This document shows, piece by piece, positions 1 to 7,596 of a stretch of DNA of 22,336 bases. The translations under genes were made by a program, and so were the position numbers. How positions within the stretch are numbered: position 1 is the first letter of the stretch; each line of letters opens with the position of its first letter. The notes below the pieces were generated by a model. The model had not been told where the DNA came from and searched no databases. It saw only the letters and a program-made list of their open reading frames with translations. This stretch comes from Methanobacteriota archaeon (GTDB lineage: Archaea; Thermoplasmatota; Poseidoniia; Poseidoniales; Poseidoniaceae), in contig PBSP01000043.1 in the NCBI GenBank assembly GCA_002726845.1, positions 12,598 through 34,933 of the forward strand, written 5' to 3'.

Positions 1-146
1 TTCGGCCCGGTTTCGAAGGCGACCTGCAGACCACGCAATTGTCGTGGAACAACGGTTCGCCAAAACAACAGAGCGATTGTGCCAGCTAGGATGAGCGGCA
101 AAATAGCGATGGAGGCAAAGCCTTCAACAATTACCGGGTCACCCAT
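1..146 (-). CDS. Membrane protein, N-terminal fragment (runs off left edge)
   Basis: An open frame starts at an ATG read on the minus strand from 146 and stays open to base 1, giving 48 codons. The product starts MGDPVIVEGFASIAILPLIL and has one hydrophobic stretch (about residues 10-29) ending in W-R, followed by a basic segment (PRQLRG). This looks like an N-terminal signal anchor with the rest of the protein outside the window. AAGGTG lies about 10 bases before the ATG and could serve as ribosome binding site. The gene follows thrS by 55 bases in the same direction, so it may be the last gene of that transcript. The family cannot be told from 48 residues. Confidence 0.55.
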   Translation of the reverse strand, partial: MGDPVIVEGFASIAILPLILAGTIALLFWRTVVPRQLRGLQVAFETGP

Positions 147-201
147 ACGTTTGCCACACCTTGCTTCCTTTTATGGAATGCGAATTGAGTTGAAGAGAAC
201 A

Positions 202-2229
202 TCAGTTTTCTTTAGGCTCAGGAACCAATTCGGGTGTCGCCAACTTCGTTTCGATTTCTGCAACCAAATCTTGGACGAATTGGTCAACCGGAACATCCGA
301 AACCTGAGCACCGGTCCGAGAGCGAAGAGAAACGCAATTGTTGTTCATTTCACCGTCACCGAGAATCATCATGTAGGCGGGACGCATTTTGCGATGCGTT
401 CGAATTTTCTTTCCGATGGTGTCGTCACCATCGTCGACTTTGACACGGACACCCTGTTCTTTCAATCGCTGGGCGACATCAGCCGCATACTGCTTGTGCT
501 TCTCAGAGATGGTAAGAATGTGAACCTGTGTTGGTGACAACCACGTGGGGAATTTTCCCGCAAAATGTTCGATAAGGACGCCACAAAAACGCTCCATGGA
601 TCCAAAAGGTGCTCGGTGAATCATGACAGGACGATGGTTTTCACCGTCGCTTCCTTTGTACCACAAATCGAACCGTTCTGGCAGGTTGTAGTCCACTTGG
701 ACCGTTCCCAGTTGCCATTCTCGTCCAATAACGTCCTTTACAACGAAGTCAATTTTCGGGCCATAGAATGCAGCTTCGCCTTCTTCTTCAGACCAATTAA
801 CACCAAGTTTCGCAGCAGCGGAGCGACATGCCTCTTCGGCCAAATCCCAACGTTTCGAATCACCGACGTATTTGTCGCTTTTCGGGTCACGAAGTCCAAC
901 GCGAACACGGTAATCATCCATTCCTAGAACGCTGAAAATGGTTTGAACCAACTCGATGCAGCCCATGACCTCTTCACCAATTTGCTCTTCGGTTACAAAC
1001 AGGTGCGCATCGTCTTGTGTGAATCCACGAACCCGAGTCATACCCGATATTTCCCCGGATTGCTCCCAACGATAAACGGTACCAAATTCGGCAAGACGCA
1101 GTGGTAAATCGCGATACGATCTTGCCTGAGATGCGTAAATTTTGACGTGGTGTGGGCAGTTCATCGGTTTCAGCATGTAACCGTCAATGTCGCCAGTACT
1201 CATCATGTTTGACAACTCTGAACATGAGCACCCTTCATCGGCGAGTTTCTTCATCAAATCGCGTTCAACAAGAGGCGGATACTGACTGTCTTGATAATAG
1301 GGAAAGTGGCCCGAAGTTCGATACAAATCGAGTTTTCCAATGTGTGGCGTAAACACTTGATCGTAGCCTTGTCTGCGAAGGTGTTCCGAGATGAAATCTT
1401 GCAATTGTTGGCGAACAATTGCTCCCCGCGGCGTCCATAGAATCAAACCTTGACCAACCTCTTCATCCACATGAAACAATTGCAAGTCCTTGCCAAGTTT
1501 CCTGTGATCACGAAGTTTTGCTTGCTCCATTCGATTCAAGGTTGCCTTCAGAGATTCTTTGGTTGGTTCAACAATACCGTAAATTCGTACCAACTGCTCA
1601 CGCGACTGGTCACCGCGCCAATACGCAGAAGAAACGGAAGTCAGTCTGCAGAACATCAGTTTCGCTGTACTCGCAACGTGCGGACCAAGACAAAGGTCGT
1701 ACCATTCACCTTGTTTGTAAATCGTCGATCCGTCACCGACTTCCAATTTGTCTTCAATAATCTCAATCTTGTAGGGATTTGATGTAAAATGCTCTCGAAG
1801 TTCCTTATCATCCAACTCAATGCGTTCGATGGCGAGATTGCGTCGTGCGATCTCGTGCATTTTCTTTTCGATTGGTTTCAAGTCACTTTCGCCAATCGGT
1901 TCCATGGCAAAATCGTAGTAGAATCCTCTGTCGACTGGAGGTCCGATGGTTGGTTTCGCATCAGGGTAGAGTTCCGACATGGCTTGCGCCAAGAGATGAG
2001 CTGCGCTGTGGCGAAGAATGTACATGCCTTCATCGCTCTCAGCAGAAATCCCTTCGACGCGACAGTCGTCGGTAATCGGGGTGGAAAAGTCGCACTGAAC
2101 AGCGTTGACACGTGCTGCAAGACAGCCATGCTTCTTTCCCAAGGCATCAATAACGACTTCGCCAGCAGTAATGCCTGCTGCGTATTCGTTGATTGTTCCA
2201 TCTGGAAGAGTGATGTTGACCATCGACAT
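202..2229 (-). CDS. thrS: Threonyl-tRNA synthetase, bacterial-type (TGS + editing domain)
   Basis: Charges tRNA-Thr with threonine in the cytoplasm. The 675-residue product has the full bacterial/eukaryotic layout. An N-terminal TGS domain (about 3-65) is followed by the editing (SAD) domain with H74xxxH78 and the C180xxxH184 pair. The class II core has zinc ligands C358, H409 and H538, motif 2 (R387 and TRVRGFTQDDAH from 398) and motif 3 (GSMERF from 543), and a C-terminal anticodon-binding domain starts near 565. The start at 2229 is set by a perfect AGGAGG seven bases upstream; an in-frame ATG 21 codons further up lacks such a site. The gene follows the small unknown gene at 2286-2582 by 56 bases. 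Many archaea instead use a ThrRS with a D-tyrosyl-tRNA-deacylase-like editing domain, so this type probably came from bacteria. Confidence 0.97.
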   Translation of the reverse strand: MSMVNITLPDGTINEYAAGITAGEVVIDALGKKHGCLAARVNAVQCDFSTPITDDCRVEGISAESDEGMYILRHSAAHLLAQAMSELYPDAKPTIGPPVDRGFYYDFAMEPIGESDLKPIEKKMHEIARRNLAIERIELDDKELREHFTSNPYKIEIIEDKLEVGDGSTIYKQGEWYDLCLGPHVASTAKLMFCRLTSVSSAYWRGDQSREQLVRIYGIVEPTKESLKATLNRMEQAKLRDHRKLGKDLQLFHVDEEVGQGLILWTPRGAIVRQQLQDFISEHLRRQGYDQVFTPHIGKLDLYRTSGHFPYYQDSQYPPLVERDLMKKLADEGCSCSELSNMMSTGDIDGYMLKPMNCPHHVKIYASQARSYRDLPLRLAEFGTVYRWEQSGEISGMTRVRGFTQDDAHLFVTEEQIGEEVMGCIELVQTIFSVLGMDDYRVRVGLRDPKSDKYVGDSKRWDLAEEACRSAAAKLGVNWSEEEGEAAFYGPKIDFVVKDVIGREWQLGTVQVDYNLPERFDLWYKGSDGENHRPVMIHRAPFGSMERFCGVLIEHFAGKFPTWLSPTQVHILTISEKHKQYAADVAQRLKEQGVRVKVDDGDDTIGKKIRTHRKMRPAYMMILGDGEMNNNCVSLRSRTGAQVSDVPVDQFVQDLVAEIETKLATPELVPEPKEN

Positions 2230-2236
2230 GGGGCTG

Positions 2237-2242
2237 CCTCCT
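2237..2242 (-). promoter_or_regulatory. Ribosome binding site of thrS
   Basis: AGGAGG on the minus strand, seven bases before the ATG at 2229. It favours that ATG over the upstream in-frame ATG at 2292 and over the second ATG two codons later. Confidence 0.75.
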
Positions 2243-2285
2243 GTCCAAGCCTCGACGGTCCTGTTCATGAATGCGACGCTCGAAT

Positions 2286-2582
2286 TTACCAATCGACAAC
2301 GATGTCGTCATCCAATCCTTGCGACGGTCGTTTAAGAATGACCTGCTGTTTGACTTCTTGTTTTGGCTTCTCTTCCTTAGGGGCGACAACAAAAGAGTCC
2401 GGTGTTTTTACTTGACCGAGTTTGAACCCGAATTGCGGTTTCGTTTGCTCAGGTTGCGGTTTATCAGCAACTTTTTTTTCAATTTCATTGGGGCCTGCTG
2501 CCTCGCCTTTACCCATTTCTTTCATGCTTTCTTTCATGATCTCATCGAAATCAATCTTGTCTGGCACCGATCTTTTGACCAT
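2286..2582 (-). CDS. Small low-complexity protein upstream of thrS
   Basis: A 98-residue product I do not recognise. The N-terminal third (MVKRSVPDKIDFDEIMKESM) could form a short helix. The rest is rich in Pro, Lys, Gln and Glu and is probably disordered, ending in an acidic/hydrophobic tail (DDDIVVDW). No membrane segment, signal peptide or metal motif is visible. A GGGGGA stretch two bases before the ATG supports translation, and the frame is open up to a stop 56 bases before thrS, so the two are probably co-transcribed. A role linked to translation is possible only by position. Confidence 0.6.
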   Translation of the reverse strand: MVKRSVPDKIDFDEIMKESMKEMGKGEAAGPNEIEKKVADKPQPEQTKPQFGFKLGQVKTPDSFVVAPKEEKPKQEVKQQVILKRPSQGLDDDIVVDW

Positions 2583-2650
2583 AATCCCCCATCCTCGTCA
2601 CCGACTTGAAATCATCGGTAAATTGGTTGCAAGACCAGAATTCCACCATG

Positions 2651-2660
2651 AAACATATAG
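2651..2660 (+). promoter_or_regulatory. Possible TATA box for the PAP2 gene
   Basis: AAACATATAG is centred about 30 bases before the ATG at 2686, which has no Shine-Dalgarno motif. The spacing fits an archaeal box A driving a nearly leaderless transcript. The match to box A is only fair. Confidence 0.35.
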
Positions 2661-2685
2661 CCATCATCCGTAAGCCTAAACCAGA

Positions 2686-3732
2686 ATGGAGCAAGAAAAC
2701 ACAACCGTTGAACATGACTCCTCTCCAGGGGTGGATTCCTCGGTGCCACCAGTATCTTACAACGGCGTATTTCTCCTTCTGGGTATGATGGCCCTCTTGT
2801 TTGTTGGTGCGTTGACTCAAGGCGATTTAAGCCGCACATTCCGACTGATGGGGTTCAGAGACCCCGTCACAAAAGCATACACAATTATGCTAACAACACC
2901 CATTCTCTTCGAACTTTTGTTCAATCCATTGGATCGATTGGTCAAAGACCGCCCTCGCCTCCGAAGAATCCTTCACAACCTCCATCGCCATGCACCCTAC
3001 CTGATTATCACTGGGCTTGTGATGCTCTTGATGCGCATTGAGAACGTCTTTGATGTTCCTTTCAACGAATGGTTGGGATACGACTTGACGCCGATTGTGT
3101 ATTCAATTGAAGGCAACATCGTTCCAGACATCCAGGAGCGATTGCGATCCGCTTGGATGGACACTGCTATGGTTACGGTCTACGTTGGATTGTATGCGCT
3201 CATGCACGTATGCTGCATCTTCGGATTCTCCATAAGCAACAACACTGAGATGGTCAAAAAATTCACCTTCACATGGTGTGGTGTATATCTCGCAGCGCTT
3301 CCGTTCTATCTCTTCGCACCTGTCAATGAGGTTTGGGTTACAAGTAGCTTGCATTGCGATTTGTACAGTTACAACGAGGCGAGTGGAATACTATACACAA
3401 ATTGCGATGATACATCGGGCTATATTCATGCGATTGCTTCGATCAACAACTGTTTTCCTTCACTCCACAATGCATTTGCGTGGGCATTACCCTTTTTGTT
3501 TTGGAAGACAGGGTACAAGAGAGCAGGCCACTTCTCAGCGATTTTTGCCAGTTTGGTGACGCTCAGTACCGTTTATTTGGCAATCCACTGGTTGATTGAT
3601 ATTGCTGCTGGCATCCTTCTTGCTTGGATCATCACAAGTCTCGCAGTTCGCATCAATTACACCATCCAGCCTTCGCTCAAGATAACCGATGTTGGTTGGA
3701 TAGACAAGGAAGCAACCATTGAAAATGAGTAG
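2686..3732 (+). CDS. PAP2-superfamily membrane phosphatase/phosphotransferase
   Basis: A 348-residue integral membrane protein with about seven or eight hydrophobic segments (near 25-44, 65-80, 103-117, 160-181, 196-213, 262-275, 284-301 and 304-322). The C-terminal half carries the PAP2 signature: CFPSLHNAF at 256-264 (motif 2, S259 and H261), then HWLID at 301-305 (motif 3, nucleophile H301 and D305). The layout resembles the inositolphosphotransferase/AUR1-like branch (PAP2_3) more than soluble acid phosphatases. It would act on lipid phosphates or transfer a polar head group at the membrane, but the substrate cannot be read from sequence. The next gene follows 14 bases downstream in the same direction. 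The start has no ribosome binding site and may be leaderless. Confidence 0.8.
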   Translation: MEQENTTVEHDSSPGVDSSVPPVSYNGVFLLLGMMALLFVGALTQGDLSRTFRLMGFRDPVTKAYTIMLTTPILFELLFNPLDRLVKDRPRLRRILHNLHRHAPYLIITGLVMLLMRIENVFDVPFNEWLGYDLTPIVYSIEGNIVPDIQERLRSAWMDTAMVTVYVGLYALMHVCCIFGFSISNNTEMVKKFTFTWCGVYLAALPFYLFAPVNEVWVTSSLHCDLYSYNEASGILYTNCDDTSGYIHAIASINNCFPSLHNAFAWALPFLFWKTGYKRAGHFSAIFASLVTLSTVYLAIHWLIDIAAGILLAWIITSLAVRINYTIQPSLKITDVGWIDKEATIENE

Positions 3733-3746
3733 ATTCTAGCCCAGCC

Positions 3747-4883
3747 ATGCGGATAGGTATCGTCGTCAATCCTGATGCAGGCTTGGGAGGTCGATTGGGA
3801 TTCAAAGGCAGCGATGGTCGCGCAAAAGAAGCACGCGCAGCAGGTGCTGTGGACCGGGCAGGTCCGCGTATGCAACAATGCATTACGAGATTTATGGACT
3901 TGCAAAAATCAAGCCTCAACCGAACCGGGGTCAACCCAACCTTTGTGGTGTGGACAGGAAGGATGGGAAGCGATTGGTTGGAGGGTGTGGAGGTCGAAGA
4001 GCGTCAATCGTCCCCATCTGAATCGACTGCAGAGGATACTGCAGCTCTTGTTCGGGATTTAATTTCCTCGAATGTTGACGCAATCTTGTATGCAGGTGGT
4101 GACGGCACAACGCGAGACATTGTCAATGCTCTCGACGGAAATGAAACACCGCTAATCGGTGTTCCAGCAGGTGTCAAAATGCACTCAGGTTGTTTTGCTA
4201 CCACTCCAAATGCTGCTGCTGAAGTTCTTCTGTCTTTTCTTCAAGGCGATTTGATGGTTGCCATTACCGAAGTCATGGATTTGGATGAAGAGATATACCA
4301 ACAAGGAGAGTGGAAGGTCCGAATGTATGGAGAGGCATGGACGCCGTCGAGTCCACGCTTCATGCAGGGAGCCAAGGAACAAGTAGAGCGAGCAAGCGAA
4401 GCTGAGACGATTGAAGGCCTTGCAAATCACATTGGGAATCTCGTTGAAAGCGACCCCGAATTGATGGTCGTGTGGGGAAGCGGCGGTACACTTCGAAGGA
4501 TGGGTGAACACCTTGGTCTTGAATTAACGCTTCTTGGGATTGATATTCAACACAAAGGTACCGTTTATCAGGACCTCAATGAATCCACCCTGCTCGATCA
4601 TCTTGCAACGTATGAAGGCCCTCGGTTGCTTCTTCTCTCGCCAATGGGAGGTCAAGGTTTCCTTATCGGTCGAGGCAACCTCCAACTCTCACCCGAAGTC
4701 TTGAGAGCAATAGGCTTGGATTCGATTTTAGGTGTCGCCACACCATCAAAACTGCTTGGACTTTCCAGTGTTCGAATCGATACCGGCGATGTTTCACTCG
4801 ACGAGGAGTTTCAACAAAGACGCTTCGTAAAATTACTTCAAGGCTATCGAACCACACGCGTTATTCGCGTGCTGGATGCCTAA
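3747..4883 (+). CDS. ATP-NAD kinase-like protein (COG3199)
   Basis: A 378-residue soluble protein of the NAD kinase/diacylglycerol kinase fold. It starts MRIGIVVNPDAGLGGRLG, the usual N-terminal nucleotide strand and turn of COG3199. It carries the diagnostic AGGDGTTRDIV at 116-126, followed by PLIGVPAGVKMHSGCFA, which is typical of COG3199 and distinct from the main NadK family. Family members are predicted to phosphorylate NAD or a related small molecule with ATP; the exact substrate is unsettled. It sits 14 bases after the PAP2 gene, so the pair is probably an operon. Its TAA stop overlaps the stop of the convergent pyrG gene by four bases. Confidence 0.82.
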   Translation: MRIGIVVNPDAGLGGRLGFKGSDGRAKEARAAGAVDRAGPRMQQCITRFMDLQKSSLNRTGVNPTFVVWTGRMGSDWLEGVEVEERQSSPSESTAEDTAALVRDLISSNVDAILYAGGDGTTRDIVNALDGNETPLIGVPAGVKMHSGCFATTPNAAAEVLLSFLQGDLMVAITEVMDLDEEIYQQGEWKVRMYGEAWTPSSPRFMQGAKEQVERASEAETIEGLANHIGNLVESDPELMVVWGSGGTLRRMGEHLGLELTLLGIDIQHKGTVYQDLNESTLLDHLATYEGPRLLLLSPMGGQGFLIGRGNLQLSPEVLRAIGLDSILGVATPSKLLGLSSVRIDTGDVSLDEEFQQRRFVKLLQGYRTTRVIRVLDA

Positions 4884-6547
4884 GGTAGCGCTTGGCCGCT
4901 TGAGGCGAGCAGCAAGCCAAGGAACGGTGGACTTGGACGACCTGGGCGTGACTTAAACTCAGGATGGTATTGAACTCCGACGTAATAGGGGTGTCCTTCA
5001 AGTTCGAAAATCTCACATCGTTGTCCGCTTTCGTCTTTCCCAACAAATTTGAGTCCTGCAGCCTCAATCTGTTCAACGAGATCTGGATTGATTTCGTAAC
5101 GATGTCGATGACGTTCATCGATTGATTCGAGTCCACCGTACAAGCGCTTGGTGATACAATCATCGACTTGGAAGAGCGTTGGTCGAGAACCAAGACGCAT
5201 TGTTCCACCGAGGTGTGTCTTTGAGATTTCGGGCATGAAGATGACTGCAGGATTGGCTGCATCTGCATCGAATTCAGTGGATGTTGCATCTTTGATACCG
5301 AGAACGTTACGACAGAATTCGATGGTAGCAACCTGCAAACCAAGACAGATCCCGAGATAGGGGACGTTGTTTTCGCGAGCGTGTTGCGCTGCGAGTATTT
5401 TCCCCTCAATTCCTCGGATTCCAAACCCACCAGGTACCAGCACCCCGTTTGCTTTTCGGAGCATACCCCATGCATCAGAATTGTTGGAATCCAGCAAATC
5501 ACTTGCTTCAATCCAATCGATGGTTAATCTACGTCCAACGGCAAGCGCTGCGTGTTGCAACGATTTGATGACGGAAAGGTATGCATCCGAGAGGCCCGTG
5601 TACTTTCCAACCATAGCAATGCGAACGTCTTCGGTTAATTCATCAAGCCGGTATGCCATCTTTTTCCAATCCTCTAGGATTCCTGTTTTCGTGCAATCAA
5701 TGTCCAATATCTTGCAGAAACCTTGCTTTTCAAGCATCAGGGGCACGTGATAGACGTTCGGTACATCATGCGTGGAAAAGACCGCATTTGGATGAACGTG
5801 ACAGAATGCAGCAAGTTTTTCTCGAGTTTCTTCATTGAGAGGTTTGCTTGAACGACACACCAGAACATCTGGTGTGATTCCAAGACCCATCAACTCCTTG
5901 ACCGTATGTTGCGTTGGCTTTGTTTTTTGTTCCCCAACAGGGCCCATCACCGGTACCAGTGACACGTGAACAAAAGTGACGTTTTCACGTCCAACACGGA
6001 ATTGGAACTGACGCAGAGCTTCGAGATAGGGTGCGCTTTCAATATCACCTACTGTACCCCCAAGTTCGATGATGCAAACGTCCGGACTTTCTTGACTCCC
6101 GTCCGCTGGTCGTTGTGCAACATCAATGATCCAGTCTTGGATTGCATCGGTTATGTGTGGAATAACCTGTACGGTCTTGCCAAGGTAGTCTCCCCGCCGT
6201 TCGGCTTCAAGGACTTTCGTGTAGACTTTACCTGTTGTGAGATTGTTGTCTCGAGCGAGGTTCAAATCGAGAAATCGTTCGTAATTGCCGAGGTCAAGGT
6301 CGACTTCACCCCCGTCATCGAGGACAAAGACTTCACCGTGTTCAAAGGGGCTCATCGTTCCAGCATCGCTGTTAAGATATGGGTCAATTTTAATCGACGT
6401 GACCCGCAGTCCAGCGCTCTTGAGCAAAACACCGATGCTACTCGCTGTAACACCTTTGCCCAGTCCACTAAGAACCCCCCCGCTGACAATCACGTACCTC
6501 AAGCCTATCAACGGGGTTTCTAGCCGTCGCGCATACCATATCAACAT
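4880..6547 (-). CDS. pyrG: CTP synthase (glutamine-hydrolysing)
   Basis: Makes CTP from UTP, ATP and glutamine, the last step of pyrimidine nucleotide synthesis. The N-terminal synthase domain shows GGVLSGLGKG at 23-32, IKIDPYLNSDAGTMSPFEHG at 52-71 and ELGGTVGDIES at 161-171. The C-terminal class I glutamine amidotransferase domain has nucleophile C401 in GICLGLQ, with H528 and E530 in VQYHPEF. The length of 555 is slightly over the usual 535-545 because of about 15 extra N-terminal residues. A TTG at 6502 would give the canonical start (RYVIVSGG). I keep the ATG because an AT-rich element lies about 33 bases upstream and neither start has a good ribosome binding site. Divergent from tdh (63 bases between start codons). 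Confidence 0.96.
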   Translation of the reverse strand: MLIWYARRLETPLIGLRYVIVSGGVLSGLGKGVTASSIGVLLKSAGLRVTSIKIDPYLNSDAGTMSPFEHGEVFVLDDGGEVDLDLGNYERFLDLNLARDNNLTTGKVYTKVLEAERRGDYLGKTVQVIPHITDAIQDWIIDVAQRPADGSQESPDVCIIELGGTVGDIESAPYLEALRQFQFRVGRENVTFVHVSLVPVMGPVGEQKTKPTQHTVKELMGLGITPDVLVCRSSKPLNEETREKLAAFCHVHPNAVFSTHDVPNVYHVPLMLEKQGFCKILDIDCTKTGILEDWKKMAYRLDELTEDVRIAMVGKYTGLSDAYLSVIKSLQHAALAVGRRLTIDWIEASDLLDSNNSDAWGMLRKANGVLVPGGFGIRGIEGKILAAQHARENNVPYLGICLGLQVATIEFCRNVLGIKDATSTEFDADAANPAVIFMPEISKTHLGGTMRLGSRPTLFQVDDCITKRLYGGLESIDERHRHRYEINPDLVEQIEAAGLKFVGKDESGQRCEIFELEGHPYYVGVQYHPEFKSRPGRPSPPFLGLLLASSGQALP

Positions 6548-6575
6548 TGGCTATGGCGATTGACTTTGTTGGTGC

Positions 6576-6583
6576 TTTAATTT
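6576..6583. promoter_or_regulatory. Shared AT-rich element between pyrG and tdh
   Basis: TTTAATTT (AAATTAAA on the other strand) lies in the middle of the 63-base divergent intergenic region. It is about 31 bases from the tdh ATG and about 33 from the pyrG ATG. It could act as a TATA box for both directions, consistent with the absence of Shine-Dalgarno motifs at both starts. Confidence 0.35.
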
Positions 6584-6610
6584 CAAGTATCGTCGGAATT
6601 AGCACAGTTC

Positions 6611-7567
6611 ATGTCGGAACCCAGCGGGGATAGGATTCTGGTCACAGGAGCGCTGGGACAAATCGGAACAGAACTTGTTGAGGCTTTGAGGCAAAAACAC
6701 GGGTCTTCTTCTGTGATCGCTTCTGACATCCGTCCTGAACCAGAACAAACATCCAACGAGCAAGGTCCGTACGTCGTGCTTGACGTTTTGGATACCGAGT
6801 CCATGATTGAGTTGTGCAGGCAAGAAGCAGTCGGTACGGTATACCACCTCGCTGCACTGCTTTCGGCAACAGGTGAACAAAATCCAGATTTGTGTCGCAA
6901 AGTCAATGTTGGTGGGACGAAATCTGTCCTGGAGGCTGCACGGCAGTGTTCGTTGCGTGTGTTCTCTCCCTCATCGATTGCGGTGTTTGGCCCAGATGCA
7001 CCAAAACATGCGCCTCAGACAACCGATTTCAACCCAACAACCGTGTATGGCGAGACCAAAGTTATCGGCGAATCGCTTGCTCAAGAGTATTTTCAGAAGT
7101 ATGGAGTCGACACCCGCGGCATTCGATATCCCGGCCTTATCTCGTACAAGGCGCCAGCGGGTGGTGGCACAACCGATTATGCGGTGGAGATTTTCGATGC
7201 TGCAATTCGTGAGGGGCACTACAACTGTTTTGTTCGACCCGATACTCGATTACCGATGCTGTACATGGACGATGCAATTCGAGCAACGTTGATGTTGATG
7301 GATGCACCAAGCGGCAATCTTGGGCCCTCAAGAGCAGGATACAACATTGACTGCTATTCGTTTACTGCCCAAGAACTGGCCGATGAAATTGCGAGGGAAG
7401 TCGACGGTTTCCAATGCGATTTCTCTCCTGATGTTCGTCAAAAATACGCCGATTCATGGCCCGATTCGTTGGATGGTTCCGTAGCAAAACAAGAATGGGA
7501 CTGGTCTCCTGAATTTGATCTACAGAAAATGGTCAGAGCGATGCTCGATGGGATGACAAAAAAGTAG
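6611..7567 (+). CDS. tdh: L-threonine 3-dehydrogenase, SDR/epimerase type
   Basis: Oxidises L-threonine with NAD+ to 2-amino-3-oxobutyrate, which is then cleaved to glycine and acetyl-CoA. The 318-residue product is an extended short-chain dehydrogenase. The NAD-binding glycine motif GALGQIG is at 13-19, with acidic D39 ending the second strand. SPSSIAVFG lies at 119-127, and the catalytic pair Y146xxxK150 is in YGETK. The segments RYPGLISYKA, GTTDYAVEIFDAA and LPMLYMDDA closely resemble the Thermoplasma and Flavobacterium SDR-type threonine dehydrogenases, as far as I remember those sequences, rather than UDP-sugar epimerases. It is divergent from pyrG and convergent with the HMG-CoA synthase gene (29 bases between stops). 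No 2-amino-3-ketobutyrate ligase gene is in the window. Confidence 0.88.
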   Translation: MSEPSGDRILVTGALGQIGTELVEALRQKHGSSSVIASDIRPEPEQTSNEQGPYVVLDVLDTESMIELCRQEAVGTVYHLAALLSATGEQNPDLCRKVNVGGTKSVLEAARQCSLRVFSPSSIAVFGPDAPKHAPQTTDFNPTTVYGETKVIGESLAQEYFQKYGVDTRGIRYPGLISYKAPAGGGTTDYAVEIFDAAIREGHYNCFVRPDTRLPMLYMDDAIRATLMLMDAPSGNLGPSRAGYNIDCYSFTAQELADEIAREVDGFQCDFSPDVRQKYADSWPDSLDGSVAKQEWDWSPEFDLQKMVRAMLDGMTKK

Positions 7568-7596
7568 GACGTCCAATCCGTAAAACAATGTGATAA

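Noticed and set aside
1789..2415. 208-codon plus-strand frame antisense to thrS
   Set aside because: It lies opposite a conserved synthetase, shows no family motif and no ribosome binding site.
4861..5511. 216-codon minus-strand frame inside pyrG
   Set aside because: It overlaps the well-supported CTP synthase in another frame, has no recognisable motif and is a shadow.
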